This document shows positions 33,557 through 42,107 of a stretch of DNA of 64,000 nucleotides, in pieces (position 1 is the stretch's first letter; every line of letters starts with the position of its first letter). A model generated the notes under the pieces. That model was not told the origin of the DNA, did no database searches, and saw only the letters and a program-made list of their open reading frames with translations. Origin of the DNA: Taxillus chinensis (Eukaryota; Streptophyta; Magnoliopsida; Santalales; Loranthaceae); assembly GCA_023512835.1 (NCBI GenBank), contig JAKCVP010000414.1, positions 44,416-108,415 of the forward strand. The letters are read 5' to 3'. A program made the translations under genes and the position numbers.

Positions 33557-33562
33557 TTTATA
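33557..33562 (-). promoter_or_regulatory. TATA box of the ten-module membrane protein gene
   Basis: TATAAA on the minus strand lies about 115 bases upstream of the ATG at 33440. It argues that transcription starts close to this ATG, leaving little space for an unseen signal-peptide exon. A GTAA donor-like site at about 33527 could still permit a short leader intron. Confidence 0.45.
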
Positions 33563-33766
33563 CCATGTGCATCGAGAATTAAAAATTTTGGCGGGCCACA
33601 CTCAACAATCTGAGCGCATTTTAGTTTTGTCGGTCGCCGGCCGTCATGATTTTTATTCAGGAGACTTCCGTCTTCCTTTGAGCCCAGTCGCAGAATTCCG
33701 ACCTGCCAAGTCACGCGGATAGACTGCCGCCAGACCAGATGGAATGCGAAATGACATACATGTGAA

Positions 33767-36187
33767 TCATCCATCGGAACGGAGCAGTAATGTTTCTGAT
33801 GAGCGACCATTGCGCAAACTGTCGAGGAAGTTGACGACCATATTACGGACGTGGCTCTCTTGGGCATCAAATATGAGTGTCGGCGACGTATTGTCGGCGA
33901 GGAAAGTGGCCCATTTCTGCGCGTCCAGAAAGTCAGCTCCAGCCCAACTGGGCCTTTTGAGAGAGGGACGACTCACGTATTTAACATGGTTACCAATGTA
34001 AAGCATACGGCCTCTCATCCACCTCCTTTGCAGCTCGTCGACACTTTCGACGCTCATGCTATTGAACAGCCAGCACCACAGGGAGACGCCCCCACGGCCG
34101 TCAAGGTCTAGTCTGCTTGGTGGACCGATATGCTGAAGCTGGGGCGGAAGATTTCGAATTCCCAAGTAGTAGGGCACATCCGCGCAAATATCGTTTATGA
34201 CACTGTCAGACGTCCGGTCAGTGGACGTTGCATTTGAGGCTCAAGTTGTGGAGCTCTTACGCATTCAAATGGGCAATCATCTGCTCCGCTCTCCTGGCCG
34301 TAGTAAGTTGCTCCTCCTGTTGGGCTCCACTAAACGCTCCTAGCCACCACAGGGCGCGGACAGCTACGCCGGCTGCATATAGTTGAGCGGTCCTGTTGAG
34401 ATTCCAGTAATGCGCAACATTGATGTCTTTGTATGTTGCGATCATGCCTGGCCACACTTCGACCTGCTCAATATTCTCGGTGTCGATATCGAAGCTATCT
34501 TTCTTAGTTGAATTCACGGGATGGGCAATGCACCAGGTGCCTTTGGTTTACTTACGTGGCATCGATGACCGACCGAGACCAGTGAGCAGGTAGCGCTTTG
34601 CTCCATGACACTAGATTCCTCAAAGTGATCTCAGCCCTCTCGAGCGCCTGCAGCATAGCGGGCTTTTTCTGCGGGTCTGCGTCTGGGAGTTTGTGCACTC
34701 TCGATGACTCGACACGAACACTGATTGTTTCAACAGTGTTCTCCAGCACCTGTTTCTCAGGTGAGTCCGGGACCTTTGCTGAGAGCCAGCCACCATCTGG
34801 GCCGCCCAGAGGTGTTGACGAGTACAGCGCACAGAGGGCATTATGGAAGAAGGTCTTTCAAATCCATTAGTACTCCAGAGTAGTTTTGCTCAGAAGAAAG
34901 CGAGAATGTTACCGTGTACAGCAGTTGGACTTGCTCTGGGGTCTTGAATGACTCGGCGCCCTGCAAGACAACGAGTCAGCATTTATAGCTTTAAGGCCAG
35001 CGTAATTATGGGCAACGCACCCTCTGCAAAGTGATTGCCAGCTGGCCAAAGACGTGCTGGATCCAAGAGGAGCTGCCAAAGGCGTCTGCGGTCAGAAACT
35101 CATACTGAGGCACATGTCAGTACATGAGGCTCGTCGAGAGAGAGGGGCATCTAATGGAGACATACAGCCATCAACAGCTTGACAGCGCTCAGTGTAGCAT
35201 CTGTAGAGGCCTGTTTAGGCTTGAACAAGACCTTTTGAGTAGCAGTGATGGCTTGACCGTATTTCTGTGCAGCAGCTTTCATGATGTCGGACCGATCGGA
35301 GCTGTGGCCAAGGGCAGCAAGAGCGACTGCGTCAGCTGACAAGGAAACATGAGCGTCGACGTGACCAGCTCCCAGTGCTGGCTTCAGGCCTGGGAGAGTG
35401 TTATTCGGGAGGCTCTCTTCTAGCAGCAACACTTGTGGGGGCAAAAAGCTCACATTGGAAAAAGGGATCAGCAATGCCGGACGCCTTGAGGATTTCGTCT
35501 GGACTCCCGGTCAGTGTTACTAATCGCCTTCCTGCGCAGAGCAACTCACGATGGCCCTGCAAAAACAATCTCCTGGCAAAGTCTGCTGTCTTGAGCGACA
35601 GAGAGTCTTTCATCAGCACGGAAATAGGCGTCGTCAGGGCAAGAGCATCCTGTTGAGACTCGACTGATGACGAAGAAGGGGTCCGGGAGGCTTTGGATGG
35701 CTTGGGAGGGGACTTGCCCGGAGGGCGACCCTTATTGCCTGCAATGCTCTGGGTCTCGTCTTTGAAGGTGAAGCTGAGCGGCTACGGCGTGGTTTAGCGG
35801 ACTGTGGATACTGTGCAGCCTGGACGCCAAGGTCACCCACCTCGAGCACTCCTGGGCATTCAAGGCCTCGGTCGACGCATTTCCTGCACGCTGGCGAGGT
35901 CGCCTGGGATCCTGTCAACACCACACACAGACACACCTTGCAAATTGTCGCTTACATCACACTGTTTGAGCAAAGTCAGAATGCTGTCGACAGAGTCTGG
36001 ACCAGCGCCGAGGGACAACTTACAAGTACACGGCGGCGCACGCACGTCTTGGGTGAGGCTGCTGTCAGCAACGAGAAGGTTTGAACGGGGACTTTTGCAG
36101 CCCCAGTGGCCCGGATCAACGTACTTTGCAAGTTCGCACGCGTCGACGTCGAGCGCCTTGGCCGTGAAGAGGTGCACTGGTCGACAT
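33767..36187 (-). CDS. Zn2Cys6 transcription factor 2 (13 exons, one of 6 nt)
   Basis: Thirteen exons give 572 residues: 36187-36125, 36047-36024, 35961-35956, 35903-35841, 35781-35550, 35498-35433, 35389-35166, 35104-35021, 34960-34913, 34854-34556, 34494-34261, 34202-33977, 33916-33767. Each junction keeps phase. The zinc cluster is spread over exons 1-4 as C-K | T-C-VRRRVL | C-D | ATSPACRKCVDRGLEC, with perfect C-x2-C-x6-C-x6-C-x2-C-x6-C spacing. The third cysteine comes from a 6-nt exon. Downstream it shares FKDET, VEVWPG and LQRRW-RGRM-YIG with transcription factor 1. The 60-bp intron before exon 13 is a multiple of three and open, so retention would also be readable; the paralogue supports its removal. 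The exon 6/7 join uses a weak donor and is the least certain. Role: nuclear regulator, targets unknown. Confidence 0.8.
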
Positions 36188-37008
36188 TATCGCTGGCCGG
36201 CCATCAACAGCAGCATCAGGGAAGAGAGCACCAGAGGGAGCCAGATGCCATATGAGTGGGTCAGCAGGATGCGTGAGACTGGAGCAGCAGAACCGGCAGA
36301 GTGGTACACTGGCGTGCGGCTGGTGTGAAACGAGGATACTACGGATAGATTGACGACGAGAGCCTTCAAGAGGCGGAGATCCGCATCGCAAAAGCCTACA
36401 ACGGCAACGGCTTAGCCCTCTCCCGACCTCTCAACGGCGTTGCAGTCGACGCCAAAGTCAAAGCCGCGCGCCTTCTGACCCTGCTCCATGCCAGACACTC
36501 GGTCCCACACACTGCGGTCCAGCGGAGAAAGCGTTCGCAGAAGGGCCCCCGTTGGCAGAGAACCACGACTCCACGAGAGCGAACTGCAGGCGTGCTCGTG
36601 CCTCTTTTAGCCGGCATGCATGCAACGCGTCAGCCGGGGAAGCCACCACTGCTTCCCTGACTGGACGAGCGCTCGCCCCTCGCCGTCCGTGGCCTCGCGG
36701 CTCGTGTCAAGTGAATCATCTATAGTGCGGGCGAGCCACAGTAGCCTGCCAATTCGACTGCCCTAACTCCATAGCATTCTCTCATTTCCACTCAATACAG
36801 TCCATTACGCTGCCTGGGTACCGCGCGACCTGCTGCCCCTGCAAGCCACATGATGCAGCACATTGTCGATCACTCAGTATGGTGTAATTTGGGTCATCGC
36901 ACATAGATATAGCGCAGCTGCATCGCGATCAACCTCGCGACGGCCGTGGCACACCTAGATGGGCACTTTATTCCCTTTTCCAATTGCTGCAGAAGCCTTG
37001 CCTGGAAA
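36188..37008. other. Intergenic, upstream of transcription factor 2
   Basis: About 0.8 kb holding the promoter of transcription factor 2 and the 3' flank of the F-box gene. The open frames here look like shadows, and no gene is supported. Confidence 0.4.
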
Positions 37009-38397
37009 TTATGCAAACGCCCACTCCAAAGTGCTGCAGAGCACCGTGCCTCTGCGCAGATGCGCCAACCTGCTGCCACGAGTCGCGTCTGCCGCTTTTC
37101 GCATCTTATCGAGATCTTTTTCGATAGCCGCCTTTAGCTCTTCATCTCCGCTGCACCATCCTTGTTGGCCAGAGCTTCCGAAACGGACATGTAGATGACG
37201 AAGTGATTCAGGCACCTGCTGCAGCAGCCTCTGAATCGTCTCTGACGGAGTCTCCTTGAGCCAAGGCGCCTCGTTCGCGTTGTCTGCAAAGTAGTGCGAC
37301 GCATTCAAATAGAGCCCTCGTAGATTGTGCAGACCGTTGAATGAGCTCAGGTCAAGTACCACAGACTGGTCAAGGCTCACCACATCGAGCGTCAGCGTCC
37401 GCAGTGTAGACGCGCAATGCTCTTCGAGACTACGTATCAGAGAGCGCGGTCGCAGTTTGTCATTGCGCCGGTTTCGTGATGATGAAGTGCTGCCCGCTAT
37501 GAATCTCAGCGAGCGCAACCCGGGAAGGTGGTCGAGCAGCCTATCAAATGCATCGTCATTGATGAGCGCCTCTTCCAGTTCAAGGGACTGCACCGCTGGC
37601 GCCGCATATGGAGGGTGAGACGGCATCTGTCTTGGATCATTGCGTCCACCGCGACAGTGCAGTGTCCTCACCGCTGTCCACCGAATGAACGGTAGGAATG
37701 TCGTCAATACATCACTCCGACGCGTTGAGTCCTCCAGACTTACCCTTTCAAGGAGAGCCAGCAGTGGTTGAGCAGACGTTTGATGCGCCTTGTGCTCATA
37801 CAACTTCCACGCCTGCTTCGAGAATGCATTGTCGGCGCCTGGCGTAAGCTTCAGCTCTCGCAGATTGGGCGTCAACGTGGTCAAATACGCAGCCATGGTG
37901 CCGCTGTCTATGCTTGCTACAGGCATTGTTGACTCGTACGTTGAAGCAGCCAGCCTGGGTCGCTCCGCCGACGTTCTAATGCCCATGTTGGCCAGAACAG
38001 GGCTCAGCCAGCTGCTGCGCTCAAGATGAAGTCGTGTCTTGCGCCGCACGCCTCCCTCTCTCGAATAGTACATTTGATCTCCAGCGGTGAATTGGATGCA
38101 CTTCACGTAGCGAGCGAGCCGCGGCGTCTCGCGAACTGCGCTTAGAATGTTGATGGGATGTCCGTCCCATTGGTTGCTGCTCTCGCTCAATTTTGAAGTG
38201 GAATTACTCGTGTCCTCATACTTTGGTCCCAATCGGATAGTAGCAAAAGGTTTCCTGTGTTTCCGGTGCTCTTGCAGGCGGTGAACGCTGCATGATCGAA
38301 GTCGCCGGCAGGTGAGGCCAATGTCCTCTATGTCATCGACGTCAAGAAACGCTACAATGCATTGGATGAGCTCTGTCGGGAGCTGGGGCAGTTGCAT
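37009..38397 (-). CDS. F-box protein with leucine-rich C-terminal region
   Basis: Single exon of 462 residues from the ATG at 38397. The N terminus is an F-box: LPQLPTELIQCIVAFLDVDD, then IGLTCRRLRS (residues about 3-36). The rest holds irregular leucine-rich segments (LRELKLTPG, VQSLELEEALIND, LPGLRSLRF, LRTLTLDVVSLD, LHNLRGLYL, LRHLHVRFG), as in substrate-binding parts of F-box/LRR proteins. It would bind Skp1 through the F-box and recruit a target to an SCF ubiquitin ligase. Filamentous fungi carry dozens of such genes, and the target cannot be inferred. Confidence 0.85.
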   Translation of the reverse strand: MQLPQLPTELIQCIVAFLDVDDIEDIGLTCRRLRSCSVHRLQEHRKHRKPFATIRLGPKYEDTSNSTSKLSESSNQWDGHPINILSAVRETPRLARYVKCIQFTAGDQMYYSREGGVRRKTRLHLERSSWLSPVLANMGIRTSAERPRLAASTYESTMPVASIDSGTMAAYLTTLTPNLRELKLTPGADNAFSKQAWKLYEHKAHQTSAQPLLALLERVSLEDSTRRSDVLTTFLPFIRWTAVRTLHCRGGRNDPRQMPSHPPYAAPAVQSLELEEALINDDAFDRLLDHLPGLRSLRFIAGSTSSSRNRRNDKLRPRSLIRSLEEHCASTLRTLTLDVVSLDQSVVLDLSSFNGLHNLRGLYLNASHYFADNANEAPWLKETPSETIQRLLQQVPESLRHLHVRFGSSGQQGWCSGDEELKAAIEKDLDKMRKAADATRGSRLAHLRRGTVLCSTLEWAFA

Positions 38398-38805
38398 CCC
38401 TTTCGGGCAGGTACACGACTGCGATTACTTTATGGCGACAATCGAAGTGTGTAAGATGATGCACCAGATTCTGGTCCTGGATGAGACGACTCGAGCAAAG
38501 CAGGGTCCTCGCATGTTAGCACTCAGCTTGGCTTTGGAGAGTTGAGACGCAACTTGCAAGTCTCTACGTCCGTGGTCCTCACTTCGCAGCAGCAACAACA
38601 ACAACAACAACATCAGTCACACCTCGCTTCACAGAGACTCGTAATGAGAAAGGGAAAGGTGCGTATCTCTATTGAGGAGGAGAATGCGAAATCTTTGTCA
38701 ACCTCTTGCGGCGACGATGCCATCAACGCCTCGCCAATGCAAATGCCCATACAGTACAAGACCACCTAGTATATACTACAGATCCGCAGCCAGCCGCTCT
38801 AATGT
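38398..38805. other. Intergenic with CAA repeat
   Basis: About 0.4 kb upstream of the F-box gene. A (CAA)n microsatellite with CAG ends lies at 38587-38614. No gene is supported. Confidence 0.4.
38587..38614 (+). repeat. (CAA)n microsatellite
   Basis: Short tandem CAA/ACA units in noncoding sequence upstream of the F-box gene. Nothing suggests a function. Confidence 0.7.
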
Positions 38806-39987
38806 CTAGTCCAGAGGCCACTGTTCCTCAAACAGTTGTAAAAGCTTTTGGTATCCTGGAAGCATGACGCCGCTTTGTATGGCGGTCCAGACACCTCTAG
38901 GCCCAACTCCGCGGTACAGCCCGCCGAGACCTTCTGACCGATAGATCATGCGCATCCCACGAAGGACTGACGATGTGTCCAAACGTGCCGACTCTGCGTT
39001 CGCTTTCGTTGGGGCATGTGTGTAGATCGTACGCTTCTGGACCGTAGAAGGGGAATTGGTAGAATTGAATGACCGATTCAGAGGTGACTCTGGCTGCTGA
39101 GGAACAGATGACGGTCGAGGTTGCTGCTGGGTCTGCACGCGAGTCTTGACGACGTCAAGTGGGCAAGTGATGATCCCAGCCAGACCACCCGCTGTGGCAC
39201 CCGTCAAAACTTCCAGTGGCAGTCCAATCTGCTTTGAAGCGACCCAGCTCTTTGCAAACTCTCGTTCTTTCTCGTAAAATGCAAATTGCAGGGCCGAAAA
39301 AGGAAGGTCGCGATACAAAGTCGCCTTGTATCCATGAAACAATGCCCCTGCCCCTTCAACGCGCGCGATGGTTCTTAGGGCGTGTAGGGTCGATCGGTAG
39401 TTATATCCAGACTGAAAGAAGGGGTTGTTGTAGCGGCCTTGCAGCTGCAAGCGCGTTTTCAAAACCTCTGTGGGAACATAGAGGGGGCTGGCGATGAGGT
39501 CTGCGACCAGGCCTGCGGTGAAATAGGCAATCGAAGGCGTTACTCCATTATCAATCATCAATCTTTTACTCCACTCATACGATCCAAAGAATATCGATGT
39601 TCCACCAAAGGACCCAACAAAGGCTGGCAAAACACCACCGTACAGCCCTCTCCTGACGCCCTCTTGTTTCAAGATGGTGGTGTAGGTATGTCCAAGTGAA
39701 CGGTATTTAGGCGGACGATGCGGATCGCCTTGCTGTCTCGTTTTCACTGTATCCAAAGAATGCATCAGCATATCCCCAGTCAGACCCCCGAGACCGCCGG
39801 ACAACATGGCATGTGGGTACGGCGGCCTGGCCTCTTCTATATCTTCGTCATCTCCAACGACCTCGCGCCTTGCCGACCCATCCTTGGGGCGGTCATGTTC
39901 ACCGCGATTCTGAGCCACTGTGGAAGCATGTATCAATGTCTGTGATGTGCCGGGCGCATATGATTCAGTGACGCTAGCTGAGACCAT
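38806..39987 (-). CDS. MME1: Mitochondrial carrier, MME1-type magnesium exporter
   Basis: Single exon of 393 residues from the ATG at 39987. The three carrier repeats show the signatures [19 protein letters not shown] and [11 protein letters not shown], each followed by the G-rich half-signature ([30 protein letters not shown]). Segments such as [42 protein letters not shown] and [26 protein letters not shown] match yeast YMR166C (MME1) as I remember it, including the long loop before the third-repeat helix. MME1 moves Mg2+ out of the mitochondrial matrix. A non-conserved N-terminal stretch of about 60 residues precedes the first repeat. It is divergent from the SAP-like gene. Confidence 0.88.
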   Translation of the reverse strand: [393 protein letters not shown]

Positions 39988-40492
39988 GAATTATGGTGAG
40001 GATTCACCAGGGAAGAGTTTGGACGGAGAGCTTCTTCAAGGACAATGATTTGACGCGAACCTGCGTGACAGACGGCTTTGTTGGCGAGGGACGGCTTCGA
40101 TGGGCTAGAAGGGTGCGGGTGAGGCGCTTCTTTTGCAATACAGGGAACGAGAGGTGGGCATGGGTGACAATGAGGCATATCAAAGAATACGAAGCTATGA
40201 GATATGTTGTCGGGGTTCAGTCGCCCCCGAACGCCGACGAGCTCGGACCGCCTTTCGGTACCGCAGCGCGTTTCCCTGGAGCGTGGTGTCGTCCTATTGT
40301 TTGTTTTGACGCGAGCATCAACCCTCGCGTCGACCTTCGCTTCAGCCTGCATCGCTTCCCCAGTATTTACACCTTTCTTCCTGCATCCATTCTCGGTCGC
40401 ATAACTCGTGCGACCCTATCGATAGTAACCACATCCCGCGTCTGTACCTGCCTACGCTTGCGCATTGGAACCGCCGACAGGACACCGCGACC
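39988..40492. promoter_or_regulatory. Divergent promoter between MME1-type and SAP-like genes
   Basis: This 505-bp interval separates two divergent ATGs and shows no supported gene. A pyrimidine-rich stretch at 40368-40390 may mark the leader of the plus-strand gene. Confidence 0.45.
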
Positions 40493-41569
40493 ATGACGTC
40501 TTGGCTCAAATCACAGAAGAAGGCCGACTTGCTTGACCTGGCCGAGGAGGCAGGCCTGAACCTCGACAAGAGCCTGAAGAAGGATGACATTGCATCGACT
40601 CTGGAAGCGCACCTGAAGGCAAACGCCTCAAGCCTCTCGGCGAATTCGTCCCTCAACGAATACTACCGCCGTTCCTCGCCCGTGAAGCGCGAGTCCACTT
40701 CAGGACCACTGGACACCATCGAGAAAGCAATCACAAAGCCACGACAGCGTCGCCAGACGAAGGCGCCCACTGATGCGAACGAGTATGCTGCCCCTCCAAG
40801 ACATGACGCGACCTTGACGCGTCGCGCGTTGACAAGTGTTCCACGACTGACATTGCAAAGGAACGAGGAGAGTGTTGCAACTTCTGCACGCAAGGCGATT
40901 GCTAGTGCGACTCCAAAGTCCCCAAAGCAAGTCACCAGCAAGCTCAACTTCCCAGCAACGCCCAAGGAGGTGACTGCCTTGATCGAGCGCTCAACCTCTG
41001 TGGTGTCGCGTCGCGTGGGTGCTGCGGTGGAGAAGTCTGGAGTGGATGAGTATCTAGTAGCAAGTCGTGAATACCTCTCCACCGTTCACGCCATCCACAT
41101 CATCTTCGCCCTACTAGAGGCATGGGGCTTACAGGCCGTTACGCTTCCTTGGGCACCCGCCTTTCGATATACGGTACCTTTCGCCAAATCAATTGGCGTC
41201 GACAGCCCGCGCTGGTTCACGTACCCTAATTTCTTCGTCCTTCTCGAGGAGAGTTTCTGGGCCCCGACTTTGCTGTGGCTTCTCATCAGCTTGGTGCTAC
41301 CTATTGGGCTGGGCTGGGCGATCAACCTGACTCGCCAAAGCCATGTTAGCAGCAGACGCGCTTACGCCGTTGATCCCGTTGCCTTCAACGTTAGCAAGGC
41401 GCTGCTAGCGTGGCTTGTCCATGCCCGTGGCCTTCGCTTCGGCATCTTCAGCGAAGACACTCAACTTCGCGTTGAATCGGCCATGCCTACAGGCAGCTAC
41501 AACGGTGTCCTCATTGAGAGTGCCATTGGCGGGCTGGCCGGACTCTATGAGGCTGTCTTGAAGAAGTGA
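40493..41569 (+). CDS. SAP-like domain membrane protein
   Basis: Single exon of 358 residues from the ATG at 40493. The N terminus (about residues 1-48, WLKSQKKADLLDLAEEAGL, then KDDIASTLEAHL) looks like a SAP or HeH-type helix-turn-helix. A basic, Ser/Thr-rich linker (about 50-160) follows. The C-terminal half has hydrophobic helices (about 205-225, 258-283) and amphipathic segments near the end. A DNA-binding HeH/SAP motif joined to membrane spans is the layout of inner-nuclear-membrane proteins (LEM/Heh and Ish1-like groups). A role in tethering chromatin to the nuclear envelope is inference. I recognise it as a conserved fungal hypothetical, not a named protein. Confidence 0.78.
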   Translation: MTSWLKSQKKADLLDLAEEAGLNLDKSLKKDDIASTLEAHLKANASSLSANSSLNEYYRRSSPVKRESTSGPLDTIEKAITKPRQRRQTKAPTDANEYAAPPRHDATLTRRALTSVPRLTLQRNEESVATSARKAIASATPKSPKQVTSKLNFPATPKEVTALIERSTSVVSRRVGAAVEKSGVDEYLVASREYLSTVHAIHIIFALLEAWGLQAVTLPWAPAFRYTVPFAKSIGVDSPRWFTYPNFFVLLEESFWAPTLLWLLISLVLPIGLGWAINLTRQSHVSSRRAYAVDPVAFNVSKALLAWLVHARGLRFGIFSEDTQLRVESAMPTGSYNGVLIESAIGGLAGLYEAVLKK

Positions 41570-42107
41570 TGAACCAGTTTAAACCGGAGTTCATGACATC
41601 CTGCACAGAGTATTCTTATGGAGCGGACCTGGGTGTACGCTTGCCGTGTCACCCTCTGAAGCATGATGGCGTTGTTGGCCTGGCGGTCATTTGCGAGGCG
41701 TAGAATCGGTGGTTGAGAAAAAGGAGGCTGATGAGCTTTTGGTGAAAGCTGTGTTTAACGAGTCCATGAGACGCGCTCCCTGAAGCGCTATGCAGGATGA
41801 GACCTTGACGTTGATGCACTAATGGGGCTTGTGACCTTGCGGGTGCTTTTGCTTGTTTCGTTTTGAATTTTGCTGGGACATCTCGAGCCAATAGCGCTTT
41901 GCAAGTTGGACGAAAGGTAGTTAAAGTGATACCACATACTGCGAGTTGGAATTCGAGTCTGCATTCTTGGGCGATGCCCACATCTTCGAATCCTCTAGTA
42001 CGCACTCTCGTAATCAGCCCAACATGCAATTCGTAAACGTGAGTGTCGCCATCCCCTTGCCATCCCCTCATGCCAAACGCCTCGCTCTATGCACGCATAC
42101 CCTCCGA
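41570..42107. other. Convergent intergenic region
   Basis: About 0.5 kb between the convergent stops of the SAP-like and glutaminyl-tRNA synthetase genes. The open frame at 41649-42071 has no ATG context or domain that I can support. Confidence 0.4.

Noticed and set aside
36116..36391. Upstream start for the 13-exon regulator in the open frame to 36391
   Set aside because: The extra part has no ATG in good context and no domain; the ATG at 36187 leads directly into the zinc cluster.
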